A stretch of 64,000 bases of DNA from Pseudoalteromonas rubra (GTDB taxonomy: Bacteria > Pseudomonadota > Gammaproteobacteria > Enterobacterales > Alteromonadaceae), in contig NZ_CP045430.1 in NCBI RefSeq assembly GCF_005886805.2, forward strand, positions 1-64,000. Reading direction: 5' to 3'. The translations under genes were made by a program, and so were the position numbers. Shown piece after piece: positions 46,249-54,923 of this stretch. How positions within the stretch are numbered: position 1 is the first letter of the stretch; each line of letters begins with the position of its first letter. Below the pieces are notes generated by a model that did not search any database, was not told the origin of the DNA, and worked only from the letters and a program-made list of their open reading frames with translations.

Positions 46249-46297
46249 AAAGCAGTCGTTCGACTGCTTTTTTTTGCCTGAGTCGTTCGACTGCTTT
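46249..46297 (+). terminator. Terminator after the DUF1338 gene with a repeated arm
   Basis: AAAGCAGTCG (46249-46258) and CGACTGCTTT (46261-46270) form a 10-bp stem with a two-base formal loop and a T-run to 46275. The 17-mer beginning AGTCGTTCGACTGC occurs twice, at 46254-46270 and 46281-46297, so part of the terminator is duplicated 27 bp downstream. The rest of the 299-bp gap to 46525 shows nothing else I can support. Confidence 0.85.
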
Positions 46298-46524
46298 ACT
46301 TATTGTCTGAACAAGCTATTTCCTCTGTCAGATCAATCCCACGCATTAAAAACTATGTCAGTATGCAGTAATACTCAGGTTGTCCAGGCACGCATTTCAG
46401 GCTACGTTTTTAGCTATCGTCCTACAACCTTAACGAAACTGTCATTTATGTAAGCTAGCGTAGATGTTGTGTAGCTGACAACGTATTGCGGTCATGACAG
46501 TGAAACTGCCAATGAGGTACAGCT

Positions 46525-47358
46525 GTGAATATTGAACCTAAGTTAAGTGTGCTGCTAAATCGCCAGATGTCGGTCAAAGCCCCCATGGAACATCCGGCAT
46601 TGGATGATAAGAAAGCGTATCGACGAGCGCTAAAGTACTGGCAAAATGAGCTATTACATGTACAACAAGCCTATTACCATCAGGGTCGCCGCGCATTGAT
46701 CGTGTTCGAAGGCTGGGACGCAGCCGGAAAAGGCGGTGCAATTCGTCGCATTACCGAACGACTTGATCCAAGAGGTTATCAAGTATTTCCCATCAGCGCG
46801 CCAAAACCAGAAGAACAAAGTAAACATTATCTCTATCGTTTTTACAATAAACTGCCAAAAGCAGGCACCCTGACCATTTTTGATCGCTCCTACTACGGCC
46901 GGGTATTAGTCGAACGCATTGAAGCGTTTGCCACCCGGAATGAATGGCAACGCGCCTATCAGGAAATTAATGAATTTGAACGCCTTCTCTATGACGACAA
47001 GGTAAAAGTCGTTAAGTTGTTCTTGCATATCAGCGCCGAAGAACAGCTTAAGCGCTTTGAAGAACGTCTCAATAATCCTTACAAACGCTGGAAACTAACT
47101 GAAGAAGATATTCGCAACCGCAACAGGCGTGACGATTATGAGCAAGCCATAGATGACATGTTTGCCCAAACCGACACCCAACAGGCCCCCTGGCATCTGG
47201 TACTCGGAGAACATAAATGGTATACCCGAGTGGAAGTATTGAAAACGCTTGTAAAAACACTTAGTGAAGGGGTAGATACAACTCCCCCACCGGTAGACCC
47301 GAATGTGGTCAGACTGGCAAAAGAGCATTTAGGTATCAAACACAAGAGGAAGGACTAA
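46525..47358 (+). CDS. Polyphosphate kinase 2 family protein
   Basis: A 277-residue PPK2 enzyme that transfers phosphate between polyphosphate and nucleotides. The Walker A motif is GWDAAGKGG (63-71), and the Walker B/lid region is IFDRSYYGRVLVERIE (from 118). KLFLHISAEEQLKRFEERL and KRWKLTEEDIRNRNRRDDYE are typical of the family. The start is GTG at 46525 with GAGG upstream. Whether it prefers AMP, ADP or GDP cannot be read off. Its stop overlaps the DUF2252 gene (TAATG), so the pair is translationally coupled. Confidence 0.9.
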   Translation: MNIEPKLSVLLNRQMSVKAPMEHPALDDKKAYRRALKYWQNELLHVQQAYYHQGRRALIVFEGWDAAGKGGAIRRITERLDPRGYQVFPISAPKPEEQSKHYLYRFYNKLPKAGTLTIFDRSYYGRVLVERIEAFATRNEWQRAYQEINEFERLLYDDKVKVVKLFLHISAEEQLKRFEERLNNPYKRWKLTEEDIRNRNRRDDYEQAIDDMFAQTDTQQAPWHLVLGEHKWYTRVEVLKTLVKTLSEGVDTTPPPVDPNVVRLAKEHLGIKHKRKD

Positions 47359-48656
47359 TGGAAAGAGCAGATGTACTCGGTCAGTACTTTGACCAGCATG
47401 ATGGCACTCACCCTAACATGGCGTTGCCCAAGCACAGCAAAATGGCCGCCAGCGCATTTCGCTTTTTCCGCGGCAGTGCTCCGTTGATGTACCGGGATAT
47501 GGCAAATGACGTCATTGCATTGCCTCAGTCCCTTTTTGAACTTCCCCTCACCAATGTGCTCGGTGATTGCCACGCCAGTAATTTTGGCTTTTTAAGTGAA
47601 GAAGGTTCACATGGCGAAACATTGGTTTTTTCACCTAACGACTTTGATGACGCCTGTGTTGGCCATGCAGTTTGGGACTTGTTTCGATTTCTTGTCAGCT
47701 TACCTCTGGCCCAGCAAGAAGGCGCCCTGCTACAGAGCACAAGCGAAGACCTAAAGCTCAGACAAAAACCCCTGGCAGATAAAGCGCAAGTGCTTCAGGC
47801 CCAGCACACCTTCATCGACAGCTATGTAGCGACTTGTGAAGCGTCGTTGCGCGGGGAAAACAATAATCAAAGCGCACTTACTGAGTTCAGTCAGGAGCAC
47901 ATTTTACATAAACGCTGGCAAAAAGGCTTACAGCGTCTGGTTGGAGGCGCAGCCTTCAACCTCAAAAGCAGCCTGGCGAAAGAGGTTGACTTAAACAATC
48001 CTCCGCTCAGATTTAAGGAAGCCGATGAAAAGTTTTCACGGCTACATGAAGATTTTCGCACTACACTGCTCGAATATTTCCGGCCTTATGTCGACGATGA
48101 GATTATCGACTGCGTTGAACGCCTGGACGCCGGAACAGGATCAAACAACTTAAAACGTTATTACCTGCTCGTAGGCCCTAAATTTTGCTCATCTGCAGAG
48201 TTGTATCATATTGTCGAAGTCAAACAGCAACAACTTGCCGCACCATTGCACTATTACACCGATCTAAGTCCAACAAACCGGCTTAATCACGCTCACCTCA
48301 CCGTTAACTGTCAACGCAAGATGCAACGTCGGCCTGACCTGGTTTTGGACGATGCTCTGTGGCAAGGTACTCACTGGCTGGTGCGCTCTCGTCATCATGC
48401 ACGTGTTGGCATTGATCCCGAGCATATTGTGCTTGGCAAACGCGCAGCACAGAGAAACGGCTTAAGCCAATATGCTGAAGCCTGCGCTACAGCACTGGCT
48501 TACGCACATATGCGTGGCGATCGTCGCTCATTGATGTTTCAACAAGTCGTTGCTGATATTTTACCCGTGGCCAGAGCCGAGCTACTTAACGCAGCAAACC
48601 TCTACGCCAATCAGGTAGAACAAGACTGGGGACTATTTTGCTCACTCAGAAAGTAA
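47358..48656 (+). CDS. DUF2252 protein
   Basis: A 432-residue cytoplasmic protein of the DUF2252 family, related in fold to aminoglycoside-phosphotransferase-like kinases. Typical motifs are RFFRGSAPLMYRDM, GDCHASNFGF and FSPNDFDDACVGHAVWDLFR. Biological function is unknown. Its ATG overlaps the PPK2 stop by one base, linking it to polyphosphate or nucleotide metabolism by context. The last 15 bases overlap the convergent RNase Z gene. Confidence 0.85.
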   Translation: MERADVLGQYFDQHDGTHPNMALPKHSKMAASAFRFFRGSAPLMYRDMANDVIALPQSLFELPLTNVLGDCHASNFGFLSEEGSHGETLVFSPNDFDDACVGHAVWDLFRFLVSLPLAQQEGALLQSTSEDLKLRQKPLADKAQVLQAQHTFIDSYVATCEASLRGENNNQSALTEFSQEHILHKRWQKGLQRLVGGAAFNLKSSLAKEVDLNNPPLRFKEADEKFSRLHEDFRTTLLEYFRPYVDDEIIDCVERLDAGTGSNNLKRYYLLVGPKFCSSAELYHIVEVKQQQLAAPLHYYTDLSPTNRLNHAHLTVNCQRKMQRRPDLVLDDALWQGTHWLVRSRHHARVGIDPEHIVLGKRAAQRNGLSQYAEACATALAYAHMRGDRRSLMFQQVVADILPVARAELLNAANLYANQVEQDWGLFCSLRK

Positions 48657-49583
48657 TTGCTTTGGCATAGTCACAACCAAAAAGTCCTCAGCCAGACGCA
48701 GCGTCCCCTGATAATGTGCTCTGGCTTCATGCTCTACGTCGTCGAGCATCCCTTCACCATGATAACGAACACTGAAATGGGTAAGTGTCAAAGCGGGTAC
48801 ATTGTGTTGTTGGGCAAACAATGCAACACGCTTGGCGTCACTGTGACCGGTGTGTGTGCCAACTCTCATAAGGTCTGGGTGAGTAAATGTTGCCTCGTGA
48901 ACTAGCATATCGATGTCGCCGCAATAGGGTGACAATAAAGTGGGCTTTTCGTTATCACCACAAATAATCACGACCCTTGGACGCCAACTAGGAAACGCAT
49001 ACGACGCAGCGGACAAATGTCGGCCTTTATAAATCACGTCCACGCCTTTTTGTAACAAGTTATAGTGCGCCCCACTCGCAACACCTTCGAGCTGCAATTG
49101 TTTAACCCGAAGTTTTCGAGGGATCAGGGTTTCTTTAATCTTAAAACCAAAACTCGGTACCCGGTGCTTAAGGGGAATGATTTCGATATGGCAAAAACCG
49201 ACAGTAATAGAATGATCGCTTTGCTCTATTGCCATCGTATGTAAGTCAAACGGCAGTGTGACCTGGGTAAGTGTCAGCGTCGACATGACAAACTGGATAA
49301 CGGCCTGCGGTGCAATAAGGCAAACAGGTTCAACCCTGCCTGACATGGCCATCGACGCCAGTAACCCCGGCAAGCCATAACAATGGTCACCATGGACGTG
49401 ACTAATACAAATCACACTCAAATGATAAGGAGACAAGGTCGATTTTAGAAGTTGGTGCTGAGTGGCTTCACCACAATCCACCAGCAACCAGGACTTGGTT
49501 TTCTCAAAACTGACGCCTGTTGCAGAGACATTTCTGCTCTGGCTCGGGCTGCCTGACGAGGTCCCTAAAAAATGTAATTGCAA
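48642..49583 (-). CDS. rnz: Ribonuclease Z / RNase BN
   Basis: A 313-residue metallo-beta-lactamase-fold endonuclease that trims tRNA 3' ends. It has the RNase Z start LHFLGTSSGSPSQSRN, the zinc motif HVHGDHCYGLPGLL and a later FTHPDLMRVGTHTGHSDAKR with conserved His/Asp, and ends with LTHFSVRY. Length is typical of the short (ElaC) form. It is convergent with and overlaps DUF2252 by 15 bases. Confidence 0.9.
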   Translation of the reverse strand: MQLHFLGTSSGSPSQSRNVSATGVSFEKTKSWLLVDCGEATQHQLLKSTLSPYHLSVICISHVHGDHCYGLPGLLASMAMSGRVEPVCLIAPQAVIQFVMSTLTLTQVTLPFDLHTMAIEQSDHSITVGFCHIEIIPLKHRVPSFGFKIKETLIPRKLRVKQLQLEGVASGAHYNLLQKGVDVIYKGRHLSAASYAFPSWRPRVVIICGDNEKPTLLSPYCGDIDMLVHEATFTHPDLMRVGTHTGHSDAKRVALFAQQHNVPALTLTHFSVRYHGEGMLDDVEHEARAHYQGTLRLAEDFLVVTMPKQLLSE

Positions 49584-49728
49584 AACTACTCCAAAAATAT
49601 GAGCTTAGGCATTGATCCTGCCACAGCTTAAGTTAGAGTGAAACTAGTTCGGTTGACTTCATATTAACCGGTCAGTCAAACTTGGTTTGAGTAGACTTGC
49701 ACGCCAATGCACACAACAGGAGCGTAAG

Positions 49729-50001
49729 ATGAAAAACGATTTAGACAGTCGCCAAATCCTGGCCGTTTACGAATACATCCAACAACACGGCAATGCCGAT
49801 GAGAACGGCAAATTGTTCGAAGGGATCCGAGCATACTCAGACCCGGATGGTTACACAATATATTTAGAAGGCAGTGCGCTGCTACTCAGGTTTGGGTTTC
49901 ACAATACCTATCACCTCGATTACCAGCACGAAAAAAACAAAGAAGATTTTATCAACAAACTTAACTTTATCTATCAAATGGCTAATGAGTCTAAAGAGTA
50001 A
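49729..50001 (+). CDS. Small DUF3081-like protein
   Basis: A 90-residue acidic soluble protein from ATG at 49729 (MKNDLDSRQILAVYEYIQQH), chosen because AGGAG lies six bases before it; an upstream open frame has no ribosome site. The central motif DPDGYTIYLEGSALLLRFGFHNTYHLDY is conserved-looking and I associate it with DUF3081 from memory. No function is known. It precedes the AbgT gene by 132 bp. Confidence 0.65.
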   Translation: MKNDLDSRQILAVYEYIQQHGNADENGKLFEGIRAYSDPDGYTIYLEGSALLLRFGFHNTYHLDYQHEKNKEDFINKLNFIYQMANESKE

Positions 50002-50133
50002 CCTGTATTTGTCGGTACAAATGGCAGTTTTACTCATTTTGTCTCAGAATTTTTCAAAATTAACGCGTAGCTATAAAACAAATGCCCGATTGGTGGTAGA
50101 GTAACGGCATTTTTTATAATTGAGAAATTTGCT

Positions 50134-51738
50134 ATGTCGAAGGCTGTAGAGACGTCAGCTGATCAATCCAACCCACAGCAAAAACAAGGCGGCCTGTTTA
50201 ACCGCTTTTTAGCGACGGTTGAGTTCCTGGGTAACATGTTGCCCCACCCTATCACCCTGTTTGCCATGTTCTGTGTCGCCATTGTTATATTTAGTGGCAT
50301 CGCCGACTGGATGGGTCTCAGTGCCATAGACCCACGCCCCGAGGGCGCTAAAGGTAGAGCACCAGATGGGGTGATTGAGGTAGTTAGCCTGATGAGTGCA
50401 GAAGGTCTACAGCGTATCGTCACTGGCCTAGTTACCAATTTCACTGGATTTGCGCCATTGGGCACAGTACTGGTTGCATTATTAGGTGTGAGTGTTGCCG
50501 AGCATTCAGGTATGCTTTCTGCTGCTATGCGTGGCATGGTAATGGGCGCATCCAAGCGTTTAGTCACTTTCATGGTCGTGTTTGCCGCCATTCTCTCCAA
50601 TACCGCATCGGAGCTGGGTTATGTTGTTTTAATCCCACTTGCCGCCATGATCTTCCATAGCCTTGGTCGCCACCCGCTAGCCGGTCTCGCAGCTGCATTT
50701 GCCGGGGTTTCTGGTGGTTACAGCGCAAACTTACTGTTAGGCACCATAGATCCGCTGCTTGCAGGGATCACAACTCCTGCTGCACAGATGATAGATCCAA
50801 CTTACCAGGTTGGTCCGGAAGCAAACTGGTATTTCATGATGATCTCTGTATTCCTGATTGCTATCGTAGGTACCTGGGTGACAGAAGCGATTGTTGAGCC
50901 GCGTCTTGGTAAATACAACCCTGACGAGGCCAGTATTGATTTGTCCAGCAATAATATCGAGCACCTGACTGCAACAGAAAAATCTGGCCTGAAATGGGCT
51001 GGCGTCGCTTTGTTGGTTGTATCTGCCTTACTGGCGCTAACCATAGTGCCAGAAAATGGCATTCTACGTCATCCGGAAACAGGTGCTGTCGCCGGTTCAC
51101 CTTTCCTAAAAGGCATCGTGGTCTTTATTTTTGTAACATTTGCAATTCCTGGCTTTGTCTATGGACGAGTAGTCGGTACCATGCGTAATGATCGTGACGT
51201 AATTGATGCTATGAGTAAAAGCATGAGCTCAATGGGCATGTATATTGTACTTGTATTTTTTGCTGCTCAATTTGTTGCTTTCTTTAAGTGGACAAACCTG
51301 GGCACGATTCTGGCGATTAATGGCGCAGCTATGCTGCAGGCGTTAAACCTCACCGGCCCGGAAGTCTTTGTACTGTTTATTTTGATGTGTGCTGTTGTGA
51401 ACCTAAGCCTTGGGTCTTCTTCAGCACAATGGGCAGTGACCGCACCAATCTTCGTACCAATGCTTATGTTAGTTGGTTATGCACCTGAAACCATCCAGGC
51501 CGCCTACCGTATTGGTGACTCAGTAACAAACCTGATCACACCAATGATGAGCTATTTTGGTTTGATACTGGCCGTGGCTACTAAATATAAAAAGGATATG
51601 GGAATAGGTACTCTGGTCGCGACTATGCTGCCTTACAGTATGTGTTTCTTTATCGGTTGGGTTGCGCTTTTCTATATCTGGGTATTTGGTTTCGGCTTGC
51701 CAGTCGGGCCAAACTCTCCGATTTATTATCAGCCCTAA
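50134..51738 (+). CDS. AbgT-family transporter
   Basis: A 534-residue inner-membrane transporter of about 11-13 helices. It starts with FNRFLATVEFLGNMLPHPIT and contains GVSVAEHSGMLSAAMRGMV, FAGVSGGYSANLLLGTIDPLL and NLSLGSSSAQWAVTAPIFVP, all typical of AbgT proteins. E. coli AbgT takes up p-aminobenzoyl-glutamate, while other members export sulfonamides, so the substrate is not certain. It stands alone; the abgAB hydrolase genes are not adjacent. A clear terminator follows. Confidence 0.92.
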   Translation: MSKAVETSADQSNPQQKQGGLFNRFLATVEFLGNMLPHPITLFAMFCVAIVIFSGIADWMGLSAIDPRPEGAKGRAPDGVIEVVSLMSAEGLQRIVTGLVTNFTGFAPLGTVLVALLGVSVAEHSGMLSAAMRGMVMGASKRLVTFMVVFAAILSNTASELGYVVLIPLAAMIFHSLGRHPLAGLAAAFAGVSGGYSANLLLGTIDPLLAGITTPAAQMIDPTYQVGPEANWYFMMISVFLIAIVGTWVTEAIVEPRLGKYNPDEASIDLSSNNIEHLTATEKSGLKWAGVALLVVSALLALTIVPENGILRHPETGAVAGSPFLKGIVVFIFVTFAIPGFVYGRVVGTMRNDRDVIDAMSKSMSSMGMYIVLVFFAAQFVAFFKWTNLGTILAINGAAMLQALNLTGPEVFVLFILMCAVVNLSLGSSSAQWAVTAPIFVPMLMLVGYAPETIQAAYRIGDSVTNLITPMMSYFGLILAVATKYKKDMGIGTLVATMLPYSMCFFIGWVALFYIWVFGFGLPVGPNSPIYYQP

Positions 51739-51745
51739 CAAATTT

Positions 51746-51772
51746 ATGCCAGCGCAAGCTGGCATTTTTTTT
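51746..51772 (+). terminator. Terminator after the AbgT gene
   Basis: ATGCCAGC (51746-51753) pairs with GCTGGCAT (51758-51765) around a GCAA tetraloop, followed by eight T. Confidence 0.92.
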
Positions 51773-51882
51773 GGCGAATGTGCAAGGTTCTATTTGTTTA
51801 ATAGTCGATGCTGTCCTACAGTCCTATAGGAATCGCCGAAAAGGAGTTTTAAACCTACGACATAAACTATTTAAGGCTAACC

Positions 51883-52518
51883 ATGTATACACTGTTCTAC
51901 TATCCACGCAATGCGAGTTTAGCACCCCATTTTGTTCTCGAAGCCCTCCAGGTCCCGTATCAGCTAGAACTTGTCGACCGAAAAAAAAATGTGCAAAGAT
52001 CTGCGCAATATTTACGACTCAACCCCACCGGACGGATCCCAACATTGGTTGATGACGAGTTTGTATTGTTTGAAAGTGCCGCTATTTGCCTTTACCTCTG
52101 TGAAAAACATCCGGAAGGTCATTTAATTCCTACCGAAGCAAAACAAAAAGCAGAGTTTTATCAATGGCTGATGTACTTAACCACAACAGTACAGGCTGAG
52201 CTAATGATCTATTTTTACCCTGAACGTCACACGCAAAGTGCACTGATGTACGACGATATTGTCAGAACTCAGCAGTCTCGTGTTCAGGATATGCTGACTT
52301 TACTCGACAGACACTTGGCAGACAAAACCTATATGGTGGGTGAACAATTCACAGTCTGTGACTGCTATTTATTTATGCTTTGTATCTGGGCGGACGAACT
52401 AGCTAAACCGCCACTTCAGTTCGAGCATCTGGGTCGTTACTTAAGTGGTATTTCAAGGCACCCTGCCATTGAGGCCGTTTGTAAGAAGGAAGGGACGGAA
52501 TTGGGAATGTATCGCTAA
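51883..52518 (+). CDS. Glutathione S-transferase family protein
   Basis: A 211-residue cytosolic GST-fold protein. The N-terminal thioredoxin-like domain has YTLFYYPRNASLAPHFVLEA, the cis-Pro region NPTGRIPTLV and FESAAICLYLCEKHP, which should bind glutathione. The helical C-terminal domain contains KTYMVGEQFTVCDCYLFMLC. The active-site residue is probably the Ser of NASLAPHFVLE. The substrate is unknown. It stands between two terminator-like hairpins. Confidence 0.88.
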   Translation: MYTLFYYPRNASLAPHFVLEALQVPYQLELVDRKKNVQRSAQYLRLNPTGRIPTLVDDEFVLFESAAICLYLCEKHPEGHLIPTEAKQKAEFYQWLMYLTTTVQAELMIYFYPERHTQSALMYDDIVRTQQSRVQDMLTLLDRHLADKTYMVGEQFTVCDCYLFMLCIWADELAKPPLQFEHLGRYLSGISRHPAIEAVCKKEGTELGMYR

Positions 52519-52526
52519 GCATGCAT

Positions 52527-52558
52527 CGTCAGGTCTGGTTTATTAACCAGACCTGACG
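52527..52558. terminator. Perfect hairpin between convergent GST and RhlE-type genes
   Basis: Bases 52527-52540 and 52545-52558 form a perfect 14-bp stem with a TATT loop, between the two convergent stop codons. No T-run follows on either strand, so termination may need a factor, or the hairpin protects the 3' ends. Confidence 0.55.
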
Positions 52559-52565
52559 CGAGACA

Positions 52566-53864
52566 TTACTTCTGTAACTTCAGCTGAGCGCCTTTCAGTC
52601 TCTGACGCACATTACTGATTTTGGAGCGATTTTTGGCTCGAGCTTCACCACTGGCCTGATTGCTCGGGCGGTTAGTTCGCGCTTTACGACGTTGGTGAGA
52701 CGGCTTCCTGGCGAGATTTTCAATTAGATTTTCGCGACTAGCAACTTCGTAACCCGGCAAGTAATAACGCTGTATTTTTTGCCCAATCAAAGTTTCAATA
52801 TGGATCAGGGTCTGCTCTTCTTCTCGTGCAACAAAAGAGATCGCCTGACCGGAATTTCCAGCGCGACCCGTTCGACCAATTCGGTGCACATAGTCTTCAG
52901 CAAGGTATGGTAAATCAAAATTAATTACGCGAGGCAGTCCATCTATATCGATGCCGCGAGCCGCTACCTCAGTAGCTACTAAGACTCTTACTTTTCCTTC
53001 CTTAAACTCACGTAATGCCCGGCGACGTGCTCCCTGACTTTTATCACCATGACACACAGTGGCACTGATACCGTCCAGTTCCAATTCTTTAACCAGCTGA
53101 TCAGCATCATCTTTCATGTTCACAAAGACCAGTACTTGCAGCCAGTTTTTCTTACCAATTAGTTCCGAAAGTAGCTCCTGCTTACGCTTCTGCTCAACCG
53201 GATAAACAACATGCCTGACCGTTTCTGCCGTGGTGTTTTCTTTCGCAGCCTGCACCAATTTAGGCTCGCGAAGTACTTGCTTTGCAAATTGTTTAACAGC
53301 TGTAGGGAAAGTAGCAGAGAAAAGCAATAACTGCCGCTCCTCACTAACCATATCGATGACTTTTTGCATGTCCGCAACGAAACCCATATCCAGCATGCGG
53401 TCTGCTTCATCCAATACCAGATATTTAACCTGTGCCAGACTCACGGCACCAAGACGGATTAGATCCAGTAAACGCCCTGGTGTTGCAACCAGGATATCGA
53501 CTCCCTGAGATAAACGTTGTGTCTGTCCTTCAATATTCACACCACCATATACGGCCTGAACAGTCAGCGAAGTATATTGACAGAAAGCCTGACAGTTGTT
53601 GGCGATTTGCTCCGCCAATTCACGTGTCGGTGCAAGAATAAGGGCCCGTGCAGAGCCGACAGACTCCCCTTCTAACAAACGATGGATCACAGGCAGTGCA
53701 AACGCTGCGGTTTTACCTGTGCCGGTTTGAGCCGTGGCCAGTACGTCATGGCCGCGACGAACAACCGGAATAGCCGCTTGTTGTATCGGTGTCAGGGTAT
53801 GGAAATTTAATTCATCAAGCGCCTGTAACAAGGCATCGGGAAAACTGAAAGACTTAAAATTCAT
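52566..53864 (-). CDS. rhlE: DEAD-box RNA helicase, RhlE type
   Basis: A 432-residue ATP-dependent RNA helicase. Motifs in order are Q motif (FHTLTPIQQAAIP), I (ATAQTGTGKT), Ia (APTRELAEQI), II (LDEADRMLDMGF), III (SATFP), V (ATEVAARGIDID) and VI (HRIGRTGRAG). A basic C-terminal tail (RRKARTNRPSNQ) ends the chain. The motif II context and tail resemble RhlE rather than SrmB or DbpA. It is transcribed alone from the 74-bp gap upstream. Confidence 0.9.
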   Translation of the reverse strand: MNFKSFSFPDALLQALDELNFHTLTPIQQAAIPVVRRGHDVLATAQTGTGKTAAFALPVIHRLLEGESVGSARALILAPTRELAEQIANNCQAFCQYTSLTVQAVYGGVNIEGQTQRLSQGVDILVATPGRLLDLIRLGAVSLAQVKYLVLDEADRMLDMGFVADMQKVIDMVSEERQLLLFSATFPTAVKQFAKQVLREPKLVQAAKENTTAETVRHVVYPVEQKRKQELLSELIGKKNWLQVLVFVNMKDDADQLVKELELDGISATVCHGDKSQGARRRALREFKEGKVRVLVATEVAARGIDIDGLPRVINFDLPYLAEDYVHRIGRTGRAGNSGQAISFVAREEEQTLIHIETLIGQKIQRYYLPGYEVASRENLIENLARKPSHQRRKARTNRPSNQASGEARAKNRSKISNVRQRLKGAQLKLQK

Positions 53865-53938
53865 AGCAAAAACCTGCGACCATAATGAAGGGCCGCAGAT
53901 TATACGCTATTTACAGGCTTAGTGTCACCTGTGTAGGG

Positions 53939-54853
53939 TTAATATAGTTTCACATCAACAGGATTGATAACATCAGCGCTGCCGCCAACCACCATTTCAG
54001 TATCCAGCTGGTTGATCAATTCCATCCCTTGCCTTTGCTGGGTTTCACTCAATGGCACATAAGGCAGACGAAAAACAGGCATCGCTGCCCCAGTCATGGC
54101 GAGCGCAGTATTGATAGCAATCGGATTAGGCTCACAAAACAACCAACTCATCAATGGCTGCAGCTGAGTGTTCAGTGTTTCATTTGGGCTATCAATCAGC
54201 GTGCGGAACAGCTGCGGTACAAGGTTTGACGTGACTGAAATCACGCCATGTGACCGGTGCTGGTGACGACTGTCATGTGCCTGATCATCATTACCCGACC
54301 AGCAAGCAATCCCCTTTTGCTCGTAATGTGCGATCCGTTCATGTCCTGCACATTCTTTCATCCCAATAAAATTCGCATGCTTAGCAAGGGGCTCTATTAA
54401 CTCAGGAGTCAGATCCTGTCCTGTGCGACCAGGAACGTTATAAATAAACGCCGGACCAATATCGAGTAAACGCGCAAAGTGTTCTGTCAGCCCTGCCTCA
54501 GAAGTACGACCATAATAAGGGTTGATCTGTAATGCGGCATCCATCCCTGAGGCGAAACCATACTCGGTTGCTTTAACGGCTTCACGCGTATTGTTGCTGC
54601 CGGTATTACCGACAATCACCAACTTGTCAGAGAACTTATTAACACTATGGGCAATCAGCATCAAATGCTCTTCCCAATTCATTAACTGTCCTTCACCAGT
54701 CGTGCCGCCAACGACAATTCCATCAACACCCGCTGCAATCTGAGCTGCTACAAGTTTGTCAAAGCATGCAAGGTCAATTTCACCTTGTGAATCGTAAGGA
54801 GTTTTAATTGCAGTAATTAAACTGGCTTTTTTTATCGTTTCTATGTTGCGCAT
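53939..54853 (-). CDS. DapA-family aldolase/dehydratase
   Basis: A 304-residue (beta/alpha)8 enzyme of the dihydrodipicolinate synthase/N-acetylneuraminate lyase family. Conserved elements are GTTGEGQ (pyruvate loop), NPYYGRTSEAGL, FIYNVPGRTGQDL (active Tyr and Arg) and IGMKECAGHER (Schiff-base Lys). The catalytic residues fit dihydrodipicolinate synthase, but the GTTGEGQ loop differs from the usual GTTGES and no other lysine-synthesis gene is near. It could be the main DapA or a paralogue with another aldehyde. It is divergent from the DUF6058-like gene with 70 bp between. Confidence 0.82.
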   Translation of the reverse strand: MRNIETIKKASLITAIKTPYDSQGEIDLACFDKLVAAQIAAGVDGIVVGGTTGEGQLMNWEEHLMLIAHSVNKFSDKLVIVGNTGSNNTREAVKATEYGFASGMDAALQINPYYGRTSEAGLTEHFARLLDIGPAFIYNVPGRTGQDLTPELIEPLAKHANFIGMKECAGHERIAHYEQKGIACWSGNDDQAHDSRHQHRSHGVISVTSNLVPQLFRTLIDSPNETLNTQLQPLMSWLFCEPNPIAINTALAMTGAAMPVFRLPYVPLSETQQRQGMELINQLDTEMVVGGSADVINPVDVKLY

Positions 54854-54901
54854 ACGGATATCGTTTAATTCATTATTTGGCGCTAAGTTTTATCATAAAT
54901 A

Positions 54902-54919
54902 CCCCTCAGATCCGAGGGG
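54902..54919 (+). promoter_or_regulatory. Hairpin that hides the ribosome-binding site of the next gene
   Basis: CCCCTC (54902-54907) pairs with GAGGGG (54914-54919) across a six-base loop. The 3' arm is the Shine-Dalgarno sequence of the gene starting at 54924. The structure could lower translation until it is melted or bound. Confidence 0.55.
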
Positions 54920-54923
54920 GAAA

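Noticed and set aside
50163..50600. 145-codon minus-strand frame inside the AbgT gene
   Set aside because: The composition reflects codon complement of a membrane protein; there is no independent support.
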